A DNA stretch of 64,000 nt from Mesorhizobium huakuii (lineage in GTDB: Bacteria; Pseudomonadota; Alphaproteobacteria; Rhizobiales; Rhizobiaceae). Shown piece by piece: positions 1-9,303 of the stretch; the first letter of the stretch is position 1, and each line of letters begins with the position of its first letter. The notes under the pieces were generated by a model. It did no database searches and was not told where the DNA came from. It worked only from the letters and a program-made list of their open reading frames with translations. The stretch is taken from the NCBI RefSeq assembly GCF_014189455.1, contig NZ_CP050296.1, forward strand, positions 3,158,001 to 3,222,000. Reading direction: 5' to 3'. Both the position numbers and the translations under genes were made by a program.

Positions 1-664
1 GAGCTTCGGAGAAGGACAGCATCGAGCGCGTCATGGTGCGGATCGGCCCGATCATGATCAGGTCGATCGCGGCATAGACCAGCATGGCGGTGAACAGCGA
101 GATCAGCAGCGAGACGAAGGCGACGTTGCGCGAATAGATGAGCATCGCCTTGCGCAGTGAGTAATCCGGCATGATCAGCTCGAATTCCTTGTCGCTGTCG
201 CCGACCGGTCCGAAGACGCGCAGCATCCGGTCGCCGCCGAAGAACAGCGTGTCGAGCGCGCCGGTCATGCCCTTGATCATGCCGACGCTGGCGAGGTCGA
301 TATGCTCGTCGACCTGCGGCGGCATGTCCGCCACCACCAGAAGCCGCGAGACGCCGCCATCGCGCACCGCGATCGCCTTGGCGCCGATCGCCATCAGCAC
401 GTCATTCTGGGCCGTGCGCGACAGCGAGGTCGACTCGCCCTGCACCAGCACGATCGACACGGCTGCTGCCGTGCTCAGCCGCTCCTTGAGCCAGCTCAGC
501 CGGTAGCTGGCGATCCAGGGCAGGAAGATGAGCACTTCGGCCAAAAGCACGAAAACGATGGTGAGAAGCAGCAATTTCGTCGACAGGCCACGCGACAAGG
601 GTACGCTGCGGACGGTGGCAGGCGCCGTGCCGATCCCTTCCCCCGCTTGGCTAGCTTCGCTCAT
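1..664 (-). CDS. Sensor histidine kinase, N-terminal part (runs off the left edge)
   Basis: The minus-strand frame is open from an ATG at 664 to the window edge and covers about 221 residues. A hydrophobic segment lies near residues 29-50, an extracytoplasmic stretch of about 125 residues follows, and a second membrane segment lies near 178-203. After it comes a HAMP-like start (GPIRTMTRSM). This is the usual N-terminus of a membrane sensor histidine kinase; the kinase core itself is outside the window, so a methyl-accepting or other HAMP protein is not excluded. It is divergent from rpmH. Ligand and partner regulator cannot be seen. Confidence 0.72.
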   Translation of the reverse strand, partial: MSEASQAGEGIGTAPATVRSVPLSRGLSTKLLLLTIVFVLLAEVLIFLPWIASYRLSWLKERLSTAAAVSIVLVQGESTSLSRTAQNDVLMAIGAKAIAVRDGGVSRLLVVADMPPQVDEHIDLASVGMIKGMTGALDTLFFGGDRMLRVFGPVGDSDKEFELIMPDYSLRKAMLIYSRNVAFVSLLISLFTAMLVYAAIDLIMIGPIRTMTRSMLSFSEA

Positions 665-795
665 GCGACTCTGTCTTCACAATCACTTGATCGGCCAAGA
701 TTAGGCGATTGCGGCCTTTTTTGCCAATTTTATCCTTTGGTCCGAACATTAAATTACCGTCATGAAACCTGCGTCCGCGGCGCGACGACCCCGGA

Positions 796-824
796 TTGAC
801 TTCCAAAACCCTTCTTTCTATAAG
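796..824 (+). promoter_or_regulatory. Sigma-70-type promoter for rpmH-rnpA-yidC
   Basis: TTGACT at 796-801 and TATAAG at 819-824 are separated by exactly 17 bases, close to the housekeeping consensus and about 120 bases upstream of the rpmH start. The rest of 665-945 shows no credible gene. Confidence 0.6.
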
Positions 825-945
825 CCCGCTCACGCTCGGGCCATTCGTCCCGGCGCGGTTTCGATCGCGCCAAAGCCGGCCCGGCAAAGCTCCTGTTACA
901 AAGTGACAGAATCAAGAAGGGCCGCACCCCGCGGTATTAAAACAA

Positions 946-1080
946 ATGAAGCGTACCTACCAACCGTCCAAACTCGTCCGCAAACGCCGGCACGGTTTCC
1001 GTGCCCGCATGGCCACCAAGGGTGGTCGTGGCGTCGTCGCAGCTCGCCGCAACCGCGGCCGCAAGCGGCTCAGCGCCTAA
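946..1080 (+). CDS. rpmH: 50S ribosomal protein L34
   Basis: A 44-residue, highly basic protein beginning [18 protein letters not shown], with the characteristic GFRARM and RKRLSA signatures of L34. It is a structural component of the large ribosomal subunit. The length is exactly typical. It is the first gene of the rpmH-rnpA-yidC cluster and is followed at once by rnpA. Confidence 0.97.
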   Translation: MKRTYQPSKLVRKRRHGFRARMATKGGRGVVAARRNRGRKRLSA

Positions 1081-1094
1081 GCGAGACGAGATCG

Positions 1095-1448
1095 TTGCCC
1101 GCAACCGGCAAGCCAGTGGGGCAAAATCCCAAGCGGCTTCTGAAACGCGCGGAATTCCTGGCCGTCCGTCGTGGTGAAAAGCGACGCGGGCGGTTTTTCC
1201 TCGTCGAGGTCCTCGACCGCGGCGATGGCGGCGTGCCGCGCGTCGGCTACACCGTCACCAAGAAGGTCGGCAACGCTGTTGTGCGCAACCGCGTCAGGCG
1301 GCGGCTGAAAGAAGCCGTCCGCGTCCATGCCGCAGATGACATGGTGCCCGGCAATGATTATGTCATCGTCGGGCGCGATGATGCGCTGCGTGCCCCCTTC
1401 GGCCAATTGAAGGCCGAACTCTCCCGCCGACTTCGCGGAACACGATAG
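1095..1448 (+). CDS. rnpA: Ribonuclease P protein component
   Basis: Protein subunit of RNase P, which binds the catalytic RNA and helps remove 5' leaders from pre-tRNAs. The family motif ([15 protein letters not shown]) is present, preceded by the [11 protein letters not shown] strand. No ATG fits. I chose the TTG at 1095 (117 aa), which follows a purine-rich stretch 15 bases after rpmH. A GTG at 1116 (110 aa) is equally plausible in size. The frame is open far upstream, but that part overlaps rpmH and is not expected to be coding. Confidence 0.92.
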   Translation: MPATGKPVGQNPKRLLKRAEFLAVRRGEKRRGRFFLVEVLDRGDGGVPRVGYTVTKKVGNAVVRNRVRRRLKEAVRVHAADDMVPGNDYVIVGRDDALRAPFGQLKAELSRRLRGTR

Positions 1449-1462
1449 GCCAAGGGCTCTCG

Positions 1463-3274
1463 ATGGAAAACAACCGGAACTTCTTCATCACCATCGCGCT
1501 GTCGGTGCTGATCCTGGCCCTGTGGCAGTATTTCTATGTGCTGCCGCGCAGCGAGGTGCAGCGTCAGGCCGCCCGCATCGAGCAGCAGCGCGTGGAAGAA
1601 CGGAAGAAGGCGGCCGAGGCGGCCAATCCGGGTGCTGGAGCGCCGGCGCCGGCGCCGGGCACCATTCCCAACGCGCCCGGCGGTGACACCGTCACTGCCG
1701 CCGGCCGCGACCAGGCGCTGGCCGCTTCGAAGCGCGTCAAGATCGACACGCCGAGCCTCGAGGGCTCGATCAACCTGACCGGCGCGCGTCTCGACGACCT
1801 CAAGCTCAAGCACTACACCGAGACCGTCGACAAGAATTCGCCCGAGATCGAATTGCTCAACCCGCAGGCGCTGCCCACCGGCTATTTCGCCGAGATCGGC
1901 TTCGTTGGCAACGACAAGACCGGCACGGTGCCGGGTGCGGAAACACAGTGGAGCGTGGACGGCAATCCGACGCTGACCCCGTCGACGCCGCTCACGCTCA
2001 CCTACACCAATGACAAGGGCCTGACCTTCAAGCGCACCTTCTCCGTCGACGCCAACTATATGTTCACGGTGTCGGACACGGTGCAGAATTCCGGCTCGAG
2101 CGCGGTTTCGCTGTTCAATTATGGCCGCGTCACGCGCTACGACAAGCCGGCCGTCGCCAGCACCTACGTGCTGCATGAGGGCCTGATCGGCGTTACCGGC
2201 ACTGAGGGCTTGGCCGAATACAAATACGCCAAGATCGAATCTGAAAAGCAGGTCACGCCGGGCAAGTCGACCGACGGCTGGCTCGGCATCACCGACAAAT
2301 ACTGGGCCGTCACGCTGGTGCCGACCGAGAAGCAGCCTTTCCAGCCGCGCTACGCCTTTTTCGAGGATGGCCGCCACCGCTACCAGTCCGACTTCCTGAC
2401 CGATGCGATCAATGTCGAGGCCGGCCAGTCCGCGACGGTCGAGACGGAGATCTTCGCCGGCGCCAAGGAAGTCGCCAAGATCAACGCCTACGAGGCGGAC
2501 CGTCATATTCGCCAGTTCAATCTGGTGATCGACTGGGGCTGGTTCTATTTCATCACCAAGCCGATGTTCTGGCTGATCGACACGCTCTACAAATTCTTCG
2601 GCAATTTCGGCCTGGCGATCCTCGCCACCACCGTCATCGTCAAGGCCCTGTTCTTCCCGCTCGCCAACAAGTCCTACGCGTCGATGGCGAACATGAAGAA
2701 GGTGCAGCCCAAGATGCTCGAAATCCGCGAGAAATACGCGGACGACAAGATGAAGCAGCAGCAGGCGATGATGGAGCTGTACAAGACCGAGAAGATCAAT
2801 CCGCTCGCCGGCTGCTGGCCGGTGGCGCTGCAGATCCCGGTCTTCTTCTCGCTCTACAAGGTGCTCTACATCACCATCGAGATGCGCCATGCGCCGTTCT
2901 TCGGCTGGATCCAGGATCTGGCCGCGCCCGATCCGACCTCGATCTTCAATCTGTTCGGCCTGATCCCGTTGACGCTGCCGCACATGCTGATGATTGGCGT
3001 GTGGCCGCTGATCATGGGCGTCACCATGTTCCTGCAGATGCGCATGAACCCGACGCCGCCGGATCCGACGCAAGCCGCGATCTTCACCTGGATGCCTATA
3101 ATCTTCACCTTCATGATGGCAGGTTTCCCGGCCGGTCTCGTCATCTACTGGGCCTGGAACAACACGCTGTCGATCCTCCAGCAGGGCGTCATCATGAAGC
3201 GCCAGGGCGCCAAGATCGAGCTGTGGGACAATCTGGTGGCCCTGTTCCGAAAGAAACCGTCTCCAGCGGAATAG
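1463..3274 (+). CDS. yidC: Membrane protein insertase YidC
   Basis: 603 residues. An N-terminal membrane anchor (about residues 7-26) is followed by a low-complexity Ala/Pro/Gly linker, a large periplasmic P1 domain (about 75-345), and the conserved C-terminal insertase core with five membrane helices (about 350-590). It inserts inner-membrane proteins, alone or with SecYEG. Motifs include the cytoplasmic hairpin after FFPLANKSY and the stretch NPLAGCWPVALQIPVFFSLY. It lies 14 bases after rnpA, in the standard order, and a strong terminator follows. Confidence 0.97.
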   Translation: MENNRNFFITIALSVLILALWQYFYVLPRSEVQRQAARIEQQRVEERKKAAEAANPGAGAPAPAPGTIPNAPGGDTVTAAGRDQALAASKRVKIDTPSLEGSINLTGARLDDLKLKHYTETVDKNSPEIELLNPQALPTGYFAEIGFVGNDKTGTVPGAETQWSVDGNPTLTPSTPLTLTYTNDKGLTFKRTFSVDANYMFTVSDTVQNSGSSAVSLFNYGRVTRYDKPAVASTYVLHEGLIGVTGTEGLAEYKYAKIESEKQVTPGKSTDGWLGITDKYWAVTLVPTEKQPFQPRYAFFEDGRHRYQSDFLTDAINVEAGQSATVETEIFAGAKEVAKINAYEADRHIRQFNLVIDWGWFYFITKPMFWLIDTLYKFFGNFGLAILATTVIVKALFFPLANKSYASMANMKKVQPKMLEIREKYADDKMKQQQAMMELYKTEKINPLAGCWPVALQIPVFFSLYKVLYITIEMRHAPFFGWIQDLAAPDPTSIFNLFGLIPLTLPHMLMIGVWPLIMGVTMFLQMRMNPTPPDPTQAAIFTWMPIIFTFMMAGFPAGLVIYWAWNNTLSILQQGVIMKRQGAKIELWDNLVALFRKKPSPAE

Positions 3275-3288
3275 AAGCTCTCTTCCCG

Positions 3289-3315
3289 AAAAAGCCCGGT
3301 TCGCCCGGGCTTTTT
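3289..3315 (+). terminator. Rho-independent terminator after yidC
   Basis: Perfect 11-base arms (3289-3299 and 3305-3315) with a five-base loop. The GC-rich stem ends in a run of five T, and it starts 15 bases after the yidC stop. The A/T ends of the stem would let it work in both directions. Confidence 0.85.
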
Positions 3316-3439
3316 CTTTGGGCGGATATCTGTTCACGTTCCCGTGATCGGCGAAACTGCCAGCGGTCGCGGGGCGTGACTGCGTGTGCATTTCCAAAGG
3401 CTATCAATTCCGATCAGCCCTCACCCGGAGGAAGACCAC

Positions 3440-4000
3440 ATGCGCTTGCCGTCATTCAGGATCATAGCCATTTCCGCCCTTGTCGCCGGCGTGGCGATTG
3501 CCGCTCCCGCCTACGCCAAGAACCCGAATGTCGGCGGCGCGCCGATGTACACCACCAAGACCATCGTCGAGAACGCCGTCAATTCGAAGGACCACACGAC
3601 GCTGGTCGCCGCCGTCAAGGCCGCCGGCCTGGTCGACACATTGCAGGGCGCAGGTCCGTTCACCGTCTTTGCGCCGACCAACGAGGCCTTCGCGGCACTT
3701 CCGGCCGGCACGGTCGACACGCTGCTGAAGCCCGAGAACAAGGACAAGCTCACCAAAGTGCTGACCGCGCATGTCGTGGCCGGCAAGATTTCCGGCGCCG
3801 AGATGATGAAGAAGGCCAAGGCGATGGGCGGCAAATACGAGATGAAGACCGTCTCGGGCGACACACTCACCGCCGAGGTCAAGAAGGGCAAGCTCTACAT
3901 CATGGATGAGTCCGGCGGCGAGGCGAAGGTGACGATCGCCGACGTCAACCAGTCGAACGGCGTCATCCATGTCGTCAACAAGGTGCTGTTGCCGAAGTAA
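3440..4000 (+). CDS. Secreted FAS1 (fasciclin) domain protein, copy A
   Basis: 186 residues. A signal peptide (about 1-25, ending APAYA) is followed by one FAS1 domain. FAS1 landmarks are GPFTVFAPTNEAF and LKPENKDKLTKVLTAHVV in the N-terminal half and GVIHVVNKVLLPK at the end. The ATG at 3440 follows CGGAGGAAG and fits the signal peptide; longer in-frame starts would spoil it. FAS1 domains mediate adhesion or surface interactions, and the exact role is unknown. A nearly identical paralogue sits at 13884-14441 next to a SigK/RskA-like pair, so both copies may belong to one envelope-stress regulon. Confidence 0.9.
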   Translation: MRLPSFRIIAISALVAGVAIAAPAYAKNPNVGGAPMYTTKTIVENAVNSKDHTTLVAAVKAAGLVDTLQGAGPFTVFAPTNEAFAALPAGTVDTLLKPENKDKLTKVLTAHVVAGKISGAEMMKKAKAMGGKYEMKTVSGDTLTAEVKKGKLYIMDESGGEAKVTIADVNQSNGVIHVVNKVLLPK

Positions 4001-4108
4001 CGACTTCCGGCGAAAGGGGGCAGTGGCAGCTGGTTGGGGCTTTCTCGGTCTGCCATCCCCGCCTCATGACGAGGTCCATATTTCCTAGGGAAGCCGTTAT
4101 CGGCGAGG

Positions 4109-4148
4109 CCGGGGTCCTGTAGTCCCTCACAGGACCCCGGTTTCTTTT
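4109..4148 (+). terminator. Terminator after FAS1 copy A
   Basis: Twelve-base perfect arms (4109-4120 and 4129-4140) with an eight-base loop, followed by TTTCTTTT. It is oriented for the plus-strand FAS1 gene and lies between it and the convergent efflux gene. Confidence 0.8.
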
Positions 4149-4197
4149 GAGGGGTACATGCGTGATGGGTCCGGACGCGTCAGCCCGGGCCTCGGCC

Positions 4198-5745
4198 TCA
4201 CTCCATGACGGCGCTGTGATCGACCTTGGCCGGCGTGCCTGGCTTGCGCAGCAACAGCACCAGCGGAATGGCGGCCAGCGACAGGATCATCATCAGCTTG
4301 AAGTCGTCCATGTAGCTGATAACAGTCGCCTGCAGCGTCACCACACCGTCCAGTGCCGCGCGGCCGGCGGCGGTGTAGGGGTTCATCGCTTGCGCGATCG
4401 CCGGATTGCCGAACGCCTGGTTGAAGGGCGTCACGTAGGTGGCAATGTTGGCATGGTTGATCTGCACATTCTGCGTCAAGAGTGCGGTGACCACCGAGAT
4501 GCCGACGCTGGAGCCGATGTTGCGCGACAGATTGTAAAGGCCGGTGCCTTCCGCGCGCCGCTCCGGCGCCAGCGTGGCGAAGGTGATGGTGGTCAGCGGC
4601 ACGAACAGGAAGCCCAAGCCGGCCCCCTGGATAAAACCGGTGCTGATGATCGTCCATTGCGAGACGTCGGGGGTCCAGCCGGTCATGTCGTACATCGCCC
4701 AGGCGGTGATCGCGAGGCCGATGAACAGCAGCCATCGTGTATCCACCTTGCCGATCAGTCTGCCGACCAGGAACATGCACGCCATCGTGCCGAGGCCGCG
4801 CGGGCCCATGACGATGCCGGCCGTCACCACCGGATAGCCCATCAGCGTCTGCAGATAGGGTGTCATCAGGGCGAGCGAGGCGAGATAGGTGATGCCGATA
4901 ATGAAAATGAAGATCATGCCGACGGCGAAATTCCGATCCAGGAAGAGCCGCGGATTCACGAAGGTGTTTTTGGCGGTGAAGGTGTGGACGAGGAAGATGT
5001 AGAAGGCCGACGCGCAGATCAGCGCCTCGACGATGATCTCGGAGGAGGAAAACCAGTTGAGCTGCTCGCCGCGGTCGAGAAACATCTGCAGCGCCGCGAT
5101 GGTGATGCTGAGCATGCCGAAACCCAGCCAGTCCAGCCTTGCCTTGATGTCCAGCTTGGTTTCCAGGACGAACAGGGACACGCCCGCGAAAGCCAGCGCC
5201 CCGATCGGCACGTTAATGTAGAACACCCAGCGCCAGCTGACATTCTCGGTCAGCCAGCCGCCGATGACCGGACCCAGCACCGGCCCGACCATCACCGAAA
5301 CGCCGAACAGCGCCATCGCCGAACCGCGCTCTTCGACACTGTAGATGTCGAGCAGGATGCTCTGCGACAGTGGCACCAGCGCCGCGCCGAACAGACCCTG
5401 CAGCAGGCGGAAGCCGACGATTTGCGGCAGCGACTGTGCGAAGCCGCACAGCACCGAGGCGACCACGAAGCCGGTGATCGAGGTCAAAAGGATGCGCTTG
5501 CGGCCGAAACGGTTGGCGAGGTAGCCCGAAGGCGGCGTCATCACCGCCGCCGCGACGATGTAGGAGGTCAGCACCCAGTTGATCTGGTCGGCGCTGGCCG
5601 AAACGCTGCCCTGAATGTACGGCAGCGCCACATTGGCGATGGTCGTGTCCAGCGCCTGCATGATGACGGCCAGGATCACGCAGGCTGTGATGGCGCCGCG
5701 ATTGGCGACCACCGGTGTGGCACCTGCCGCGGTCGCGCTGGTCAT
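4198..5745 (-). CDS. DHA2-family (EmrB/QacA-type) MFS drug transporter
   Basis: 515 residues with about 14 hydrophobic segments, as expected of the DHA2 branch of the major facilitator superfamily. Visible motifs are LDTTIANVALPYIQ in helix 1 (motif D1), GYLANRFGRK after helix 2 (motif A) and GPVLGPVIGGWLTE (motif C). It should export drugs or other hydrophobic compounds by proton antiport, with the upstream HlyD-like protein bridging to an outer-membrane channel. The ATG at 5745 overlaps the stop of that gene in an ATGA, so the two are translationally coupled. Substrate unknown. Confidence 0.93.
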   Translation of the reverse strand: MTSATAAGATPVVANRGAITACVILAVIMQALDTTIANVALPYIQGSVSASADQINWVLTSYIVAAAVMTPPSGYLANRFGRKRILLTSITGFVVASVLCGFAQSLPQIVGFRLLQGLFGAALVPLSQSILLDIYSVEERGSAMALFGVSVMVGPVLGPVIGGWLTENVSWRWVFYINVPIGALAFAGVSLFVLETKLDIKARLDWLGFGMLSITIAALQMFLDRGEQLNWFSSSEIIVEALICASAFYIFLVHTFTAKNTFVNPRLFLDRNFAVGMIFIFIIGITYLASLALMTPYLQTLMGYPVVTAGIVMGPRGLGTMACMFLVGRLIGKVDTRWLLFIGLAITAWAMYDMTGWTPDVSQWTIISTGFIQGAGLGFLFVPLTTITFATLAPERRAEGTGLYNLSRNIGSSVGISVVTALLTQNVQINHANIATYVTPFNQAFGNPAIAQAMNPYTAAGRAALDGVVTLQATVISYMDDFKLMMILSLAAIPLVLLLRKPGTPAKVDHSAVME

Positions 5746-7038
5746 GATTTCTGTCCGAACCGGTTGAGGAGATTGGTGACGAAGTCCGGCAGGCCGCGGG
5801 CGTGGCCGGTCTCGACGTCGACCACCACGCTCATGCCGCCGCGCAGCGGCGGTTTGCCCTTGGCGTCGTCGACCGTCACGCGCATCGGGATGCGTTGCAC
5901 GACCTTGACCCAGTTGCCGGTGGTGTTCTGTGCCGGCAGCAGCGAGAAGCTCGACGACGAGGCCGGGCTGATCGAGGTAACCGTGCCGTGCCAGACGGCA
6001 CCCGGATAGGTGTCGACGCTGATTGTCGCCGTCTGTCCCGGCCGCACATAGGTCAGCTCGGTTTCCTTCGGCTCCGCCTCGATCCACAGATCGGTCGACG
6101 ACACCAGGCTGAAGGCCGGCTGCGAAGCCGGCAGATACTTGCCGATCTGAAGCGCGTCGACATTGGTGACGACGCCGTCGAACGGCGCCTTGACCACGGA
6201 ATCGCCGAGGTTGCGCTGCGCATCGTCGACGCCCGACTGGGCCTGCAGATAGAACGGGTTCTTTTCCACCGGCTGGTCGGCGTCGCCGCCCAACTGGGCA
6301 AGCGTGGCCTGCGCCTGCGACTTGGCGACCGCCACTTTCTGGCGCGCGGCGACGAGGTCGTGCTGGGCGCTGTCGAAAGACGCCTTGGAGGCGGTGGAGG
6401 TCTTGAGCAAGTCCTGCTGCCGCTGGAAGGCAGCCTCGTAATAGGGAATGTCGGCCTCGGCCTGCTCGATCTGCGCCAGCGACTGCTGATAGCTCGCTTG
6501 CAGCGTGAGCACCTGGTTGCGTACGGTCCCAAGCTGGGCCTGGGCGGCGGCAAGCGCGGTTTCGAAGGAGGCCGGTCGCAGGCGGAAGAGCACGTCCCCC
6601 TTCTTCACCGCCTGGTTCTCGTGCACGTCGATCTCCTGCACGGTGCCGGAGACGTCGGTGGACACGCCGAGCGACTGCGCCTGGATATAGGCATTGTCGG
6701 TCGTCATCACCTGGCCGCCGGTGACGTAATAATAGCCGCCGACGACCAGCGCGACGGGAAGCAGGGCAAACAGCACCGGCCGCGTCAGGCTGCGCTTCGG
6801 CTTGGCCGGGGCAGGAGGGGCAACGGTGACAGCGGCCGGCTGTGCCCGCGGCTCCTTGGCCGGAGCTTCGAGTGCCGCCGGCGCCAGCGCAGCCGGGGCT
6901 TCCAGTTCGTCATTGCCGATAACGACATTGGCGCGTCTCTGTTCGCGTTCGCTGTCCAACCGGATGACCTGGTCGCCGGTCCGACCCGTGGAAGGGTCGT
7001 CTTCGGCAGGCTTCTTGGGGGGATGTTGATTCAGCCAT
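5742..7038 (-). CDS. HlyD/EmrA-type membrane fusion protein, probable frameshift near the start
   Basis: About 430 residues: a cytoplasmic tail rich in Ala/Pro, a membrane anchor (VLFALLPVALVVGGYYYV), then biotinyl-lipoyl-like and alpha-hairpin domains (TTDNAYIQAQ, GVVTNVDALQIGKYL). It is the periplasmic adaptor for the coupled DHA2 transporter. The natural start appears to be the ATG at 7038, with a good GGGAGAAAG site and an ATGGCTGA overlap with the preceding MarR-like gene. As sequenced, that ATG is out of frame by one base because of a six-C run at 7022-7017; five C would restore a sensible N-terminus (MAESTSPKKPAEDD). Without a change, the only in-frame start is a poor TTG at 7073. Confidence 0.88.
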
Positions 7039-7279
7039 GTACTTTCTCCCGGTCGACGGCAGGCTGGGTGCAAGCCGCGAGCAGATTGGATTTGATCAAG
7101 GTTAGGGTTTGCAGCAGATGCTGCTGTGTTTCAGGTGAGAGACCGGCAAAGGCCTCGTCTCGTGTTTTCTGGCCGTTGCCGCGGGTCAGCCCCGATGTCC
7201 GCGAACGCTGCTCAAACCGCTTTCGAAGCAGGCGCGCGACGTCATGCAGCACGAAGCTGATATTGGGCGAGGAGGACAT
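7031..7279 (-). pseudogene. MarR-family regulator with the DNA-binding core deleted
   Basis: 82 residues. The first 32 or so (FVLHDVARLLRKRFEQRSRTSGLTR) match the N-terminal dimerisation helix of MarR proteins that precede emrAB operons. The last 45 or so (TRDEAFAGLSPETQQHLLQTLTLIKSNLLA) match the C-terminal dimerisation helix. The winged helix-turn-helix and wing expected between them, roughly 65-70 residues, are missing, and the joint (GNGQK) is in frame. MarR proteins are usually 140-160 residues. The product might dimerise but should not bind DNA. It overlaps the start of the efflux adaptor gene and was once its local repressor, by position. Confidence 0.7.
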
Positions 7280-7323
7280 GGCAGGAGATCAGGATCTACA
7301 GACAACTTTTCGTGAGCATGCTT

Positions 7324-7343
7324 ATTATCATCATGCACATAAT
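7324..7343. promoter_or_regulatory. Possible MarR operator upstream of the efflux operon
   Basis: A 20-base imperfect palindrome: ATTAT at 7324-7328, CATG at the centre and ATAAT at 7339-7343. It lies about 45 bases upstream of the truncated MarR start, where an autoregulatory operator is expected. Inferred only from symmetry and position. Confidence 0.35.
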
Positions 7344-7456
7344 CCTGCTGGACGGCGCGTGCAAGACGGATTAAGCCGCCCGGAACAAAAATCGCATGGG
7401 CCACGGCGCGGAAAAGCCGCCTTGGCGGCGAGCGTTTTCCGGCAAGGATTTCGACG

Positions 7457-7771
7457 ATGAACTGGATCAGGATCGCAGCCGCGACGGCGCTCGTCGGATG
7501 TCCGGTCGCGGCGGTTGCAAAGGAGGCGGTCAGCTGCGGCGGTGCCGCCATGCTGGGTGGCGCGCAGCTGAACTGCAGCCACGTCGAACCCACGGCACCG
7601 CCGCAATTCTGCACGTTCAGCTGGGCTCTGCACACGATGGCGGGCGATCAGAAAATTGTCGAAGGCACGTTCCTGCTGCCGCCCGGAGCCTCGAACGTCA
7701 CGATCTACCAGGGCAGTGGTTTCGACAGAGCTCTGTCCAATCCGATCGTGATCTGCCGCGGCAACAAATGA
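7457..7771 (+). CDS. Small secreted protein of unknown function
   Basis: 104 residues. A signal peptide (WIRIAAATALVGCPVAAVAK, about 1-22) is followed by an 80-residue mature part with four cysteines, which may form two disulfides (SCGG, NCSH, FCTF, ICRG). AAGGA lies nine bases before the ATG. I do not recognise a family. It stands alone between the divergent efflux operon and the acetyltransferase gene. Confidence 0.7.
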   Translation: MNWIRIAAATALVGCPVAAVAKEAVSCGGAAMLGGAQLNCSHVEPTAPPQFCTFSWALHTMAGDQKIVEGTFLLPPGASNVTIYQGSGFDRALSNPIVICRGNK

Positions 7772-7887
7772 GCTTGTCCGCCAAGGAAGGCTCGCTCCTC
7801 AGCCGATTGGTGCTATAGGGCGGATCACGTTATTTTGACCAGGCGCTTTCGGTTGCGGATGCGCCTGCCAATCCCGGACGAACCGAC

Positions 7888-8526
7888 ATGGACGGACCCA
7901 ACCCCGACATCAAGCACCCGATCCCGATGCACACCCGCGTCGGCTTCCTGAAGCCGCTGGTGACGGAGCCTAACATCGAGATCGGCGACTTCACCTATTA
8001 TGACGACCCGGACGGGCCGGACAAATTCGCGCAGAAATGCGTTCTGCACCACTATCCCTTCATCGGCGACAAGCTCATCATCGGCAAGTTCTGCGCCATC
8101 GCCGAAGGCACGCGCTTCATCATGAATGGCGCCAACCACGCAATGTCCGGCTTTTCGACCTATCCGTTCAACATTTTCGGCCATGGCTGGGAAAAGGGCT
8201 TTGACCCGGCGACATGGTCGAAGGAGGTGCGCGGCGATACGGTGGTCGGCAGCGATGTCTGGATCGGCATGGAGGCGGTGATCCTGCCCGGTGTGGAAAT
8301 CGGCCATGGCGCCATCATCGCCGCCAAATCCGTCGTGACGCATGATGTGGCGCCCTATGCGATCGTCGCCGGCAACGCGGCCAAGGTGGTGAAGATGCGT
8401 TTCGACGACAGGACGATCAGGCGGCTGCTGGCATTGGCATGGTGGCATTGGCCGGTGGACAAGATCGGCCGCAACCTCGACGCCATCAGGGGCGCCAATA
8501 TCTCTCTTCTGGAGGCAGCAGCTTGA
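7888..8526 (+). CDS. CatB-related O-acetyltransferase (xenobiotic acetyltransferase family)
   Basis: 212 residues built of hexapeptide (left-handed beta-helix) turns, with the family landmarks [43 protein letters not shown] and [14 protein letters not shown]. The histidine of NGANH is the expected catalytic base. Enzymes of this family move acetyl groups from acetyl-CoA to chloramphenicol, streptogramins or sugars; the substrate here is unknown and drug resistance should not be assumed. The stop overlaps the TTG start of engB in a TTGA. Confidence 0.92.
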   Translation: MDGPNPDIKHPIPMHTRVGFLKPLVTEPNIEIGDFTYYDDPDGPDKFAQKCVLHHYPFIGDKLIIGKFCAIAEGTRFIMNGANHAMSGFSTYPFNIFGHGWEKGFDPATWSKEVRGDTVVGSDVWIGMEAVILPGVEIGHGAIIAAKSVVTHDVAPYAIVAGNAAKVVKMRFDDRTIRRLLALAWWHWPVDKIGRNLDAIRGANISLLEAAA

Positions 8527-9182
8527 ACGCTCTGAACAGCACTGTGATCAGCACCGACCTGTTCACGCGCGGGTGGATCTTCATCCGCGGCGTGCCGGCG
8601 ATGAAATTCCTGCCGCCGGAAGGGCCGCCGGAAATCGCCTTTGCCGGCCGCTCCAATGTCGGCAAATCGTCGCTGATCAACGCTCTGGTCAACCAGAAGG
8701 GGCTGGCGCGCACCTCCAACACGCCGGGGCGCACGCAGGAGCTCAACTATTTCGTGCCGGACGGATTTTCGGGCGAAGGCGCCGACCTGCCGCCGATGGC
8801 GCTGGTCGACATGCCGGGCTACGGCTACGCCACCGCGCCCAAGGAGAAGGTCGACGAGTGGACCAAACTGGTCTTCGACTATCTCAAGGGCCGGGTGACG
8901 CTGAAGCGGGTCTATGTGCTGATCGACGCCCGCCACGGCATCAAGGCCAAGGACGACGAAGTGTTGTCGCTGCTCGACAAGGCGGCGGTGTCCTACCAGA
9001 TCGTGCTGACCAAGACCGACAAGATCAAGGTCGCCGGCGTGCCGCGGCTGATCGAGGAGACGCTGGCCAAGATCAAGAAGCGCCCGGCGGCGTTTCCGTT
9101 CGTCCTGGCGACATCGTCGGAAAAGGGCGAAGGCATGGAGGAATTGCAGGCCGCGATCGTGCTTGCGGCCAATGGCGGCTAG
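8523..9182 (+). CDS. engB: Ribosome biogenesis GTP-binding protein EngB/YihA
   Basis: 219 residues of the TrmE-Era-EngA-EngB-Septin GTPase family, needed for large-subunit assembly. The G motifs are in order: G1 GRSNVGKS, G2 threonine in SNTPGRTQ, G3 DMPGYG, G4 TKTD and G5 ATSSEKG. No ATG precedes G1 except one that would cut the N-terminal strand. The TTG at 8523 is preceded by GGAGG with ideal spacing and overlaps the acetyltransferase stop, so it is the best start. In many alphaproteobacteria engB follows yidC directly; here about 5 kb of accessory genes separate them. Confidence 0.95.
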   Translation: MNALNSTVISTDLFTRGWIFIRGVPAMKFLPPEGPPEIAFAGRSNVGKSSLINALVNQKGLARTSNTPGRTQELNYFVPDGFSGEGADLPPMALVDMPGYGYATAPKEKVDEWTKLVFDYLKGRVTLKRVYVLIDARHGIKAKDDEVLSLLDKAAVSYQIVLTKTDKIKVAGVPRLIEETLAKIKKRPAAFPFVLATSSEKGEGMEELQAAIVLAANGG

Positions 9183-9303
9183 AGCAATTCCAGGAAAAGT
9201 GTAAGCGGTTTTCCCGGGAAAAGCGCATAGCGCTTTCCCTTGGGAATTGCGTCAAAACAAAGAGTCAGAGTGGTTCCCCGTTTCCATGAAACGGTGAAAC
9301 GCT
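9183..9303. repeat. RIME-like rhizobial intergenic palindrome
   Basis: The gap between engB and the convergent TetR gene is filled by nested short inverted repeats (GCAATTCC near 9184 against GGAATTGC near 9242; GTTTCCATGAAAC; AGAGC and GCTCT at the ends). I recognise the composition as the mosaic intergenic elements common in rhizobia. It may also act as a transcription end for both genes. Confidence 0.6.

Noticed and set aside
1358..3397. 679-residue open frame antisense to yidC
   Set aside because: Arg/His/Asp-rich shadow frame typical of GC-rich DNA; yidC is certain on the other strand.
4147..6009. 620-residue plus-strand frame across the DHA2 transporter
   Set aside because: Shadow of the minus-strand transporter with no recognisable domain.
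7888..8526. Chloramphenicol resistance gene
   Set aside because: The CatB-related family has many chromosomal members with other substrates; no resistance context is seen.
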